A DNA stretch of 10,396 bases from Candidatus Zhuqueibacterota bacterium 4484_188 (GTDB lineage: Bacteria > Calditrichota > Calditrichia > RBG-13-44-9), in the NCBI GenBank assembly GCA_002049825.1, contig MVCZ01000012.1, positions 1 to 10,396 on the forward strand, written 5' to 3'. This document shows, piece after piece, positions 1 through 6,261 of this stretch; position 1 is the first letter of the stretch, and each line of letters starts with the position of its first letter. The position numbers were made by a program, and so were the translations under genes. Under the pieces are notes generated by a model. The model saw only the letters and a program-made list of their open reading frames with translations. It did not search any database and had not been told where the DNA came from.

Positions 1-1605
1 TTTCTTTTCCTGGTCATTTTACTTGTTTTGGGTTTGTTTCCCCAAACAATTTTCTCCCAGCACTACGCTGAGAAGAAAGCCTGGTACATCGACAACTGGC
101 CGGATTCGGTTTTGTCCTGGGAAATCTACCGAACGTCTTTTATCGGCATTCCCCCCACGCGAGATCCGTATTCCTCCGGCTTCGATGTGCTGTTTTACGA
201 CCTGGCGTTTAAATCGGAAATTTCCAAAAAAGGAAATTGTTTCGGAATGAGCGTGATGAGCCTGCTGATGCTGTCCAAAGGCGGCTACTATGGTTTCTGC
301 TTGCCGATCCCGCAATATTCCGGTGATCTCTATTCAGACCTGGGACCGAGCGATCCGAATCTGCGCAAGGCGATTAATGCCATTCACGGGCATCAATTGA
401 GTCTGCCGGCTCTGAAATTCATGCTGGATATCATCGCCCGGGGAAAACAGCGGGACGGGATTTACGCTTACAACCAGTTCCTGTATTACAAATCGAAAGA
501 CGACCCGACCGTCATCAGTGTCACCAAATCCACCTCGCCAGCCGACGGCGGGCACACCATGGTTGCTTACGACGCGAAAATAGTGGATGGATACCGGCGT
601 ATTTATCTTTACGATCCCAACCGTTCCTGGGCGGACCCGGCAAAAAGAACCTGGTACACCTCCGGTAAAAATTATATCACCATCGATTCCACCGCTTCCC
701 ACGGGTGGACATTTCACCACGGAACCGATTGGTGGTCGGGAGACCCTGGGGGTGGTGGCAACATTATGATTTTTCCTCTTTCCATTGTCGGACCCACCGC
801 CCGGTCGCCAATGTCTTTGGGCCTGAGTGTCTCGGACATCCTGGCGCAGTTTTTCGTCACCGGCGATAACAGCGAGATTGAACAAATTACCAACGCCGAG
901 GGCAAACGGATGTATATTCCCGGCACCACCGATATCGACACCAACCCGGCAACCGGCTTGCTGAACACCATGCCCTGGATTCCCTCGGACGATGCGCCGG
1001 CGCCACAGCCGGGTGAATCGAGTGAGCGAACGCTGGTGTATTTCATGTTAGGAAACCCGCGCGGTGCAGTTGATATTGATTTGCGAAATGGAAAAACCGG
1101 CTACCAGCTTGGCATGGTTGGCGGTACCAGTTACATCTCTCTGCGGGCAATTGGCGGCGCCGGAAAAGACCTGGTTACCCTGGAAGGTGCCGGCACCACT
1201 AAACCCGGCATTATTATCCGCAACCAGAGCAATGCCTCTCGCTATGAAGTACAATTTACTCAGATATTACAACCAAATAAACGATCACGCATTTTCCGGG
1301 TAAAGAATTTGCAGGTTCAACCGGAAAAACCGGTGATCATACAAGTAACCCGCAACCAGCGAGCACTGGAAATCAATACCACTCAAACGGGTCTAACCTA
1401 CGACCTTGAATTAGTAAACGTGGTGCAGCGACAGCCAACCATTCTGAAAAGAAAGAACGTCCGGGTTGAAGCCGGTCACCGGCAGATAATCGAACCGAAA
1501 AACTGGAGGTCGTTGTCGCCACAAATGCTGCAAATCAGGCAAGCGCCGGTGAAAATAGCGCCGAAGCGCCTACAGCGTCTGTCGAAACAGCGGATGATAA
1601 AATAA
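1..1605 (+). CDS. Exported papain-like cysteine-peptidase-type protein, 5' partial
   Basis: The frame is open from base 1 and begins inside a hydrophobic stretch (FLFLVILLVLGLF) that reads as a signal-peptide core, so the true start lies upstream. A TTG at 28 is only an internal codon. Numbering from that TTG, a GNCFGMS motif places a candidate catalytic Cys at 71, GGHTMVAY gives His 176, and LYDPN gives Asp 196. The Cys-His-Asp order and spacing fit papain-fold or C39-like peptidases. Residues after about 330 are Gly- and beta-rich and resemble an exported beta-sandwich or adhesion-type C-terminal part. The substrate cannot be told; activity is inferred from motifs only. The last 34 codons (from about 1501) are basic and unlike the rest. 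The frame starting at 1500 gives a more natural Ala/Glu-rich tail ending at 1634, so a one-base loss is suspected (see findings). There is no operon partner downstream, since the next genes run the other way. Confidence 0.72.
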   Translation, partial: FLFLVILLVLGLFPQTIFSQHYAEKKAWYIDNWPDSVLSWEIYRTSFIGIPPTRDPYSSGFDVLFYDLAFKSEISKKGNCFGMSVMSLLMLSKGGYYGFCLPIPQYSGDLYSDLGPSDPNLRKAINAIHGHQLSLPALKFMLDIIARGKQRDGIYAYNQFLYYKSKDDPTVISVTKSTSPADGGHTMVAYDAKIVDGYRRIYLYDPNRSWADPAKRTWYTSGKNYITIDSTASHGWTFHHGTDWWSGDPGGGGNIMIFPLSIVGPTARSPMSLGLSVSDILAQFFVTGDNSEIEQITNAEGKRMYIPGTTDIDTNPATGLLNTMPWIPSDDAPAPQPGESSERTLVYFMLGNPRGAVDIDLRNGKTGYQLGMVGGTSYISLRAIGGAGKDLVTLEGAGTTKPGIIIRNQSNASRYEVQFTQILQPNKRSRIFRVKNLQVQPEKPVIIQVTRNQRALEINTTQTGLTYDLELVNVVQRQPTILKRKNVRVEAGHRQIIEPKNWRSLSPQMLQIRQAPVKIAPKRLQRLSKQRMIK

Positions 1606-1704
1606 GTGTGTGTTCAGAAACTTGTGAAAGGTAAATCAGCAAAAAGACGGTCAGCACTGCTTGCAGCTATTGATTAAAGGCGATTAACTCCGGGAGACAG
1701 CATT

Positions 1705-2097
1705 TTATACATTCAGGGTATTTAGTAATTTTGAAGCCGGTGTAACGCCGACAAAATAGTTTTTGATAATTCCGTTTTCAATCACCACCGTGGTAGGTGT
1801 TCCCATTACCCCAAACTGGCGCGCCGTCTGGTGTTCCTTTCCGGCGTTAATCCGCATAATGTTTTTAAACTTTTCCTGAACCTGCTGCAGATTCTTCTCC
1901 TGCACCCGGCAAGCCGAGCAGGAAGGGCTGTAAAAATAGGCAATCACCGGTGTCCCTCTTTTGATTTGCTGCCCTAATTTTCCATCCACCTGTGGTGCAG
2001 ACTTTCCTTTGCGAAACCAACTTCGCATTCTCAGGGAAACCTGCAGTAACACGAAAAGTAGAATAATTCCTACCACTACATATATAAAATTAGTCAC
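1705..2097 (-). CDS. Membrane-anchored thioredoxin-like protein (CSAC active site)
   Basis: A 130-residue protein starting at GTG 2097. Residues 3-20 form one hydrophobic helix, followed by a basic stretch (R23, R25, R29, K30, K32). The thioredoxin fold then shows the redox pair Cys60-Cys63 in YSPSCSACR and the cis-proline motif GTPTT (Thr100-Pro101). It is expected to reduce, oxidise or relay thiols at the membrane. The positive charges after the helix argue, by the positive-inside rule, for a domain facing the cytoplasm rather than the periplasm; this is an inference. The open frame continues upstream to 2190, but that part is the shadow of the preceding gene. GTG 2097 is chosen because AGAGG lies 9 bases before it and the GTG overlaps the preceding stop (agtgactaa), suggesting translational coupling. 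It is the last gene of the DUF1858-DUF6132-thioredoxin operon. Confidence 0.82.
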   Translation of the reverse strand: MTNFIYVVVGIILLFVLLQVSLRMRSWFRKGKSAPQVDGKLGQQIKRGTPVIAYFYSPSCSACRVQEKNLQQVQEKFKNIMRINAGKEHQTARQFGVMGTPTTVVIENGIIKNYFVGVTPASKLLNTLNV

Positions 2098-2329
2098 TTT
2101 TTTCTTCCTCTTTTTTCTGAATCCATCGGGCAAACAAGCGCGGGAACATTCGAATATCCCAACCCAGCAACATGCCAAATAGCGCGCCATACGCCGTACT
2201 AATCAACGGATTGCTGGTTATGGGACAGCTGCCGGTACGGCAACCAACAAAGTAATAATAACCATATCCTAAGGAGGCACCAATCGCGGCGAACAAAACA
2301 AATTTTAGCACAAATTTTTTCCTCATCAT
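2090..2329 (-). CDS. DUF6132-type two-helix membrane protein with paired cysteines
   Basis: A 79-residue protein with a basic N-terminus (MMRKK), a first membrane helix near 8-28, a loop GCRTGSCPITSNP with Cys30 and Cys35, a second helix near 42-57, and a charged tail (IQKKEEEKSD). This pattern matches what I recall of the DUF6132 family, whose function is unknown. The charge distribution puts both ends in the cytoplasm and the cysteine loop outside. GAGG stands 4 bases before the first ATG and 7 before the second (at 2326), so the second Met is the better start. The last codons overlap the GTG of the thioredoxin-like gene. With a CxxC protein on each side, a role in thiol or sulfur chemistry across the membrane is plausible but unproven. 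Confidence 0.75.
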   Translation of the reverse strand: MMRKKFVLKFVLFAAIGASLGYGYYYFVGCRTGSCPITSNPLISTAYGALFGMLLGWDIRMFPRLFARWIQKKEEEKSD

Positions 2330-2370
2330 TTATCCTCAATTACCAGTAGAACCTGACAATAAAGCTCTGC

Positions 2371-2586
2371 TTATTTCTTCTTAATTTTTTCATTCAAAGA
2401 ATCAATAATTTCATCCAGATTGGTGATTCCCTTTTCTTTCGCATTTTCTTCCACAGTGCCCCACACCGGTTCTCCGCAGGCAATACATTTAATACCGTGT
2501 TCCATTAGCGGACGAACCAGTTCGGGAAAACTGACCACGATTTCTTCGATAGTTGTGTCTTTTTGAATAGCTTTTTTCTCACTCAT
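2371..2586 (-). CDS. DUF1858 domain-containing redox-type small protein
   Basis: A 71-residue cytoplasmic protein made of a single DUF1858 domain: a TTIEEIVVSFPELVRPLMEHG helix region, then IKCIACGEPVWGTVEE with Cys34 and Cys37, then a helical tail rich in Lys. DUF1858 domains are short helical modules found alone or fused to redox enzymes. The CxxC suggests a disulfide or metal site, but no reaction is established. GGGAG at about 2592-2596 lies 5 bases ahead of the ATG, a good ribosome site. It is the first gene of a three-gene minus-strand operon: 41 bases separate it from the DUF6132 gene, and the third gene is thioredoxin-like. The co-occurrence of three small proteins, each with a Cys pair, is the best hint to function. 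Confidence 0.83.
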   Translation of the reverse strand: MSEKKAIQKDTTIEEIVVSFPELVRPLMEHGIKCIACGEPVWGTVEENAKEKGITNLDEIIDSLNEKIKKK

Positions 2587-2633
2587 TTTTACTCCCTTGC
2601 CGGTCCTTCATAAACCCGGTATTTTTTCGCGTT

Positions 2634-2653
2634 CCGGCTACATAAGTAGCCGG
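2634..2653. promoter_or_regulatory. Perfect 8-bp inverted repeat ahead of the DUF1858 operon
   Basis: CCGGCTAC (2634-2641) and GTAGCCGG (2646-2653) are exact reverse complements around an ATAA tetraloop, about 50 bases upstream of the DUF1858 start. No T-run follows on either strand, so it is not a standard terminator. It may be an operator or a leader hairpin. On the minus strand a weak TTGGTC / TTATGT pair (18-base spacer) would place a -10 inside the repeat. The regulator is unknown. Confidence 0.35.
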
Positions 2654-2896
2654 CTATATTCCTGACCAACAGAACCCATGTTTTACCAGGTACTCCGCAC
2701 ACGGCTGCGCGAACTACCGATACATTTTGATGAAACCCAACACGGTAAAGTTACAAGCTATTACCGAGCATCTCTCGGAATTTATTCGACATATCATCCA
2801 ATTTGAATTCGGATTACAAATGCTTGTTCATTTCTAAAGAGAAACCGGATTACGCCGAATGCAAATAAAATAGGGCAAAGGAAAAAAGGAAAATTT
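2654..2896. other. Intergenic stretch without a clear gene
   Basis: Between the hairpin ahead of the DUF1858 operon and the mini-ORF at 2897 I see no coding frame with family resemblance. A short weak hairpin (CCGAG 2764-2768 with CTCGG 2774-2778) lies in the middle, and a TAAAAT hexamer at 2866-2871 could be a -10 for the rightward genes, but no good -35 stands at the right distance. Divergent promoters for the operon on the left and the regulator gene on the right must lie somewhere here. Confidence 0.4.
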
Positions 2897-3004
2897 ATGA
2901 ATAGTAACAACCCGACAGCATGCACCAATTCGTCTTGTTTACAGTATCCCCGGTTTCTTTCACGGCAAAAGCCCGTTTTCGTTCATCCCTGCCAGGTAAC
3001 CTGA
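2897..3004 (+). CDS. Possible 35-residue small protein or leader peptide
   Basis: The ATG at 2897 is preceded by AAAAAAGGA with six bases between AGGA and the ATG, a stronger ribosome site than that of the following gene. The frame runs 35 codons to TGA 3002-3004, ending 10 bases before the first ATG of the receiver/ATPase gene. The peptide has three Cys (9, 14, 32), no hydrophobic helix and no family I recognise. It could be a real small protein, a translated leader that couples to the next gene, or chance. The support is only the ribosome site and position. Confidence 0.3.
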   Translation: MNSNNPTACTNSSCLQYPRFLSRQKPVFVHPCQVT

Positions 3005-3014
3005 AATCCAGAGA

Positions 3015-3866
3015 ATGAATATGGCGAAAAACACTTTATTTCACCAAGATTTCGAACCGCAGGAAAGTTTTATCCTGTTGGTTGACAACCAGACCCATAG
3101 GATGCGTAAATTGTTTAATTACTTAATATTCCATGGGCACCGGGTACGGTTGGTCGATTCGGCACAAAAGGCGCTCACTTTTGCTGCGACGCATTCCATT
3201 TCGCTGGTAGTCAGTCAGGCAATGCTGGTTGATTCTGATATTACTTTTTTAGAAAAGGATTTAAGAAAAATCAAATTTTTTGGTGCCATCGTGGCGGTTT
3301 TGGACGATCCGCTGGCTGAACGTGCCATAACCGAGCTGCGTTTCAGTCACAAGTACACCATAGAAAATTTAAACGACAATGTCAAAAACGAAAAGCTGAT
3401 TCGCATATTAAAAGGCCATAATCCTCAGGAGCCATTGGAAAACAGTTATTTCACTGAATGGCGCGAGCGGTACTCGGTCACCATTCCAAGCGCGCCCCAG
3501 TTTATTGAAAAAGTTAATAACTATTTTTTACATAAGGTTTCCGCTTATCACAAAATTCACCCACACATTTCGGGAATTCGCATGTCAATCTCGGAAGTGC
3601 TGGCGAACGCCATTGAACACGGAAACAAATTCGATGTTACGAAAACGGTAAGAATTGATTTCATCGTGGGTCCACATCGCGTTGCCATACTCATCAGGGA
3701 CCAGGGAAGCGGCTTTAATTTTCGCAGCATGGAAAACGATATCAATTCGGTAAATAAGCAACTGAGCGAACGGGGAAGAGGCTTGTTTATTATCCGAAAA
3801 TTCATGGACAAAGTAAAAATCATTCCACCGGGTAATAGAATACTTTTAGTCAAAAACCTGGACTAA
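3015..3866 (+). CDS. Pseudo-receiver fused to anti-sigma-factor-type ATPase (RsbW/SpoIIAB-like)
   Basis: A 283-residue soluble protein. Residues 18-133 have the shape of a response-regulator receiver (FILLVDN at the start, KY near 113), but the phosphate-accepting Asp is Gln68 (SLVVSQAML) and only one acidic residue of the usual pair remains (Asp24), so it is probably not phosphorylated. Residues about 150-283 form a GHKL ATPase domain of the anti-sigma/serine-kinase type: N box SEVLANAIEHGN (Glu194, Asn198, His202), G1 box RDQGSGFN (Asp229), G2 box RGRGLFIIRKFMD. Such domains bind ATP and phosphorylate or hold anti-anti-sigma (STAS) partners in general stress or signalling switches. No sigma factor or STAS gene lies in the window. 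ATG 3015 is the listed start, but AGAG at 3010-3013 is better spaced (7 bases) for the second Met at 3021. Confidence 0.83.
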   Translation: MNMAKNTLFHQDFEPQESFILLVDNQTHRMRKLFNYLIFHGHRVRLVDSAQKALTFAATHSISLVVSQAMLVDSDITFLEKDLRKIKFFGAIVAVLDDPLAERAITELRFSHKYTIENLNDNVKNEKLIRILKGHNPQEPLENSYFTEWRERYSVTIPSAPQFIEKVNNYFLHKVSAYHKIHPHISGIRMSISEVLANAIEHGNKFDVTKTVRIDFIVGPHRVAILIRDQGSGFNFRSMENDINSVNKQLSERGRGLFIIRKFMDKVKIIPPGNRILLVKNLD

Positions 3867-3940
3867 CATTCGACCATTTTACAGGCACCAAAAAATATCC
3901 CGCACCAAACTTCATTCAGGGGCAGGCAATATTTTCACAC

Positions 3941-3972
3941 AAATAAAAAACGGGATGAATGAACACCCCGTT
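3941..3972 (-). terminator. Intrinsic terminator of the TPR gene
   Basis: Read on the minus strand, AACGGG (3972-3967) pairs with CCCGTT (3954-3949) around a 12-base loop and runs straight into TTTTTTATTT. It begins 30 bases after the TPR gene stop at 4002, in the gap between convergent genes. The plus-strand side lacks a T-run after the stem, so it serves mainly the minus-strand transcript. Confidence 0.75.
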
Positions 3973-4001
3973 GCTAAACAAAATTATTTTAAACACGTTT
4001 T

Positions 4002-4682
4002 TCAGGATTCGAGCTTCGCCATATTCAGCAAAATTTCCGCCTTGCTTTTATATTCACTTTTCTGGTATTCCTGCACAATTTTTTCCGCCAGGGATTTTGC
4101 TTTTTGGAAGTCCTTTGCTTCGAGATAAGCACGAGCAGCGCTGTAAAGGAAAGAAGGAACTTCCGGCAATTCCTTATTCAATAATCCGGCTTTTTCATAA
4201 TATTTCGCCGCTTCGGCAATTTGTCCTTTTTGAATCAGGCAATCCGCATAGCCGGCTAACGCACCGGCAGTTAATAAATCGTCACCACCGTATTCGTCCA
4301 GGTACTTTTTAAAATAAATCTGGGCATTGTCGAAATCATTTTGCTCCCAATACATTTTAGCAAGCAGAAAACATCCTTGTCCGGCAGCCGTAACGCCATC
4401 ATATTCAGTTACTAATACTTTTAGTAAACTGTCCGCCTTCATCGAATTACCCTTAGAATTCGCCAACTGTGCTTCTCCTAACAGTTCGCTGGCACGTATT
4501 GTTGCATTTCGCTTGGAGTGAATGAACATCGAGACCGCAATAATAATCAGGAGAACCACAATACCGGCACGAACCAACATCTTCATGTTCGTTTCGATAT
4601 AATCCCGGGCTTTCAGGGTAAAGGTGACAAATTTGTCTTCCTTTAAATCTCTTTTGGTAATTTTCTTTTTCGGTTTTAACAT
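4002..4682 (-). CDS. Single-pass membrane TPR protein (YfgM-like architecture)
   Basis: A 226-residue protein. Residues 1-35 are charged (MLKPKKKITKRDLKEDK) and end in an amphipathic stretch. Residues 36-54 form one membrane helix (VRAGIVVLLIIIAVSMFIH). The rest is helical tetratricopeptide repeats from about 62 on, with typical A-x-x-Y/F-x-x-A spacing (DFDNAQIYFKKYL, QIAEAAKYYEKA, DFQKAKSLAEKIV). N-in topology puts the repeats in the periplasm. The layout resembles YfgM, a SecYEG-associated periplasmic chaperone, but repeats are too generic to name it. GAGGAG lies 6 bases before the ATG. The tRNA-Arg gene ends 33 bases upstream on the same strand with no terminator between, so both may share one transcript that stops at the hairpin near 3950. 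Confidence 0.8.
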   Translation of the reverse strand: MLKPKKKITKRDLKEDKFVTFTLKARDYIETNMKMLVRAGIVVLLIIIAVSMFIHSKRNATIRASELLGEAQLANSKGNSMKADSLLKVLVTEYDGVTAAGQGCFLLAKMYWEQNDFDNAQIYFKKYLDEYGGDDLLTAGALAGYADCLIQKGQIAEAAKYYEKAGLLNKELPEVPSFLYSAARAYLEAKDFQKAKSLAEKIVQEYQKSEYKSKAEILLNMAKLES

Positions 4683-4715
4683 TTATTTCTCCTCGTTACG
4701 ACCTTGGTTTATATC

Positions 4716-4792
4716 TGGTACCCCAGACAGGATTCGAACCTGTGACCTCCGGATTAGGAATCCGATGCTCTATCCTGCTGAGCTACTGGGGC
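4716..4792 (-). tRNA. tRNA-Arg (anticodon CCT), CCA end encoded
   Basis: On the minus strand the 77 bases fold as a complete tRNA. The acceptor is GCCCCAG with CTGGGGT (a G-T pair at the first position). The D arm begins TAGCTCAG, the anticodon stem is TCGGA/TCCGG with loop TTCCTAA, and the T arm is CACAGGTTCGAATCCTGTC. The discriminator is A and the CCA end is encoded. Loop positions 34-36 are CCT (plus-strand 4756-4758), reading AGG arginine codons. Confidence 0.96.
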
Positions 4793-4807
4793 CAAATTAA
4801 GCGTGCA

Positions 4808-4836
4808 AATTTAAAGGCTGGGTAAATCTATTGCAA
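4808..4836 (-). promoter_or_regulatory. Candidate sigma-70-type promoter for tRNA-Arg and the TPR gene
   Basis: On the minus strand TTGCAA (4836-4831) and TAAATT (4813-4808) are separated by exactly 17 bases and sit about 15 bases ahead of the tRNA 5' end. Each hexamer matches the E. coli consensus at four of six positions. If the host is Bacteroidetes-like, its housekeeping promoters differ, which lowers confidence. Confidence 0.4.
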
Positions 4837-4874
4837 TAAGGAAAATAATTCCGGCTGAAAAAACGGTGGGCGGA

Positions 4875-4904
4875 GGAATGGAGTATTGGAGTATTGGAGT
4901 AATG
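4875..4904. repeat. Short tandem repeat, 8-base unit GAGTATTG
   Basis: GAGTATTG at 4881-4888 and 4889-4896 is followed by the variant GAGTAATG at 4897-4904 and preceded by a partial copy (GGAATG, 4875-4880). It lies in the gap between the tRNA gene and the NamZ stop. The minus-strand open frame across it is low-complexity and not a credible gene. Confidence 0.7.
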
Positions 4905-4932
4905 GCTGACTGTGCGCCGGGAAGTCAGTAAA

Positions 4933-6177
4933 TCAATAGAGAAGGTATTTTTTTCTGATTTGCATAAAATCAGCGAAGTCCTCCCGCCAGCTTTCCACAA
5001 TCTTATCAATCGGTTGACCGGCAATAATTGCCTTGCGAATAGTGTCAGTGCCACACAATCGGTCGAATCCACTTTCGCGCCAGCGGAAACTGTCCGGGTA
5101 CATCCGGTAGAGCAAATTGATAATTTCCAGACCACCGCGGAATGGCTGAAAACGATCACGATTTGTTACCCGGATTTTCACACCACCGCACCGGCGATTC
5201 TTGTATTTGGGATTCAATGCGGCTCCTTCGATTGGAACCGGCGTAAAAACGGTGTCTTTAAAATCAACCCCGGCAAGCCGGAGCGCATTTAGTGCGTTGC
5301 TAAATTGCGCGCCATCTACCCACGGCGCTCCGAACACCTGGAAAGGAATCGACGTTCCCCGTCCGGCGGAGACATTGGTTCCCTCGACCAGGCAAATTCC
5401 CGGGTAAACGGTTGCCGAAGCCAAATCCGGCATATTTGGCGACGGTTTAATGAAAGTCAAACCGGTCTGGTCGAACCACATTTCCCTCCGCCAGTTTTTC
5501 AGCGGAATCACGGTTAAATCCGCTTTCACGCCGTTCGCCAGCCATCCTTCTCCGTTAAACATCCGGGCAAGTTCGCCCACCGTCATGCCGTGGCGTACCG
5601 GAATGGGAAAGAGTCCCACGAAAGAGGCGAATTTCGGGTCAAGAATATTTCCTTCCACTTTCACCCCGGTAATCGGGTTGGGACGGTCACATACTACAAA
5701 GGGTATCCCCTGCTCTGCCGCCGCTTCCATGGCGTACGCCATAGTGTAAATGTAGGTATAAAACCGCGCCCCGATATCCTGAATATCAAACACCAGCAGA
5801 TCAACATCTTTCAGCATTTCCGGCATGGGTTTGCGGGTTTTGCCGTATAAACTGTAAATAGGCACATGCCGCAGCGGATCGGTTTCGGAATCCACTTTTG
5901 CTCCGGCTTCGGCACTACCGCGAATCCCGTGCTCCGGACCAAACAGCGCAGTTACTTTCACATCCGGCATTTCCAGGAAAACATCGATTATGTGTTTGTG
6001 ATGCGAATTGTAAGCAGTGTGGTTGGTGACAATACCCACCCGTTTATTTTGAAATAACTCATTATATTGGGAAATATTGTCCAGACCAACCCTGACTTTG
6101 GTGGGTTGTTTTTGTGGAGATTTACAAATCAGAAATAGAAAGGATAACAAGAAAACAACTTGAGCATTTTTTTGCAT
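4933..6177 (-). CDS. namZ: NamZ-type exo-beta-N-acetylmuramidase (DUF1343, GH171)
   Basis: A 414-residue protein of the DUF1343 family, whose characterised member NamZ (B. subtilis YbbC) removes terminal MurNAc from peptidoglycan chains. Hallmark segments are present in order: RVGIVTNHTAY (46-56), LFGPEHGIRG (79-87), DIQDIGARFYTY (131-142), CDRPNP (163-168), VRHGMTVGEL (194-203), KPSPNMPDL (244-252) and GTNVSAGRGT (266-275). Length and end are normal, so the gene looks intact. The N-terminus has a hydrophobic export segment (7-17) followed by Cys18, but the residues before Cys (LFLIC) are not a standard lipobox, so lipoprotein anchoring is uncertain. GGTG sits 5 bases before the ATG. It lies 84 bases after the lipoprotein gene in the same minus-strand cluster. 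With the GH3 enzyme and sugar kinase nearby it fits cell-wall sugar recovery. Confidence 0.93.
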   Translation of the reverse strand: MQKNAQVVFLLSFLFLICKSPQKQPTKVRVGLDNISQYNELFQNKRVGIVTNHTAYNSHHKHIIDVFLEMPDVKVTALFGPEHGIRGSAEAGAKVDSETDPLRHVPIYSLYGKTRKPMPEMLKDVDLLVFDIQDIGARFYTYIYTMAYAMEAAAEQGIPFVVCDRPNPITGVKVEGNILDPKFASFVGLFPIPVRHGMTVGELARMFNGEGWLANGVKADLTVIPLKNWRREMWFDQTGLTFIKPSPNMPDLASATVYPGICLVEGTNVSAGRGTSIPFQVFGAPWVDGAQFSNALNALRLAGVDFKDTVFTPVPIEGAALNPKYKNRRCGGVKIRVTNRDRFQPFRGGLEIINLLYRMYPDSFRWRESGFDRLCGTDTIRKAIIAGQPIDKIVESWREDFADFMQIRKKYLLY

Positions 6178-6261
6178 TGTATCACCATTTGTTTAGAGTA
6201 AACAATCCTTTTTGAAGAACCTATGAACCTTTTCTCAAAATAACCAGATTGGATTGCTTTT

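Noticed and set aside
334..885. A 183-codon minus-strand open frame opposite the cysteine-peptidase-like gene
   Set aside because: Antisense shadow of a clearly coding frame, with no recognisable domain.
1492..1506. Programmed -1 frameshifting at GAAAAAC to explain the tail switch
   Set aside because: The heptamer is not a full slippery site (first base G, not A), and no clear downstream stem is seen; a simple one-base loss in the A-run is more likely.
2098..2190. Longer start for the thioredoxin-like protein (31 extra residues)
   Set aside because: The extension is the frame shadow of the DUF6132 gene; GTG 2097 has a good ribosome site and overlaps the preceding stop.
4875..4904. CRISPR-like repeats
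   Set aside because: The units are 8 bases with no spacers, and no cas genes are present.
4797..5159. A minus-strand 120-codon open frame over the tRNA-NamZ gap
   Set aside because: It overlaps the 3' end of namZ in another frame, crosses the GAGTATTG repeat and encodes low-complexity sequence without family resemblance.
6200..6261. Terminator between the lipoprotein gene and namZ
   Set aside because: Only a weak GGATT/AATCC pairing is seen, without a following T-run, so read-through into namZ is more likely.
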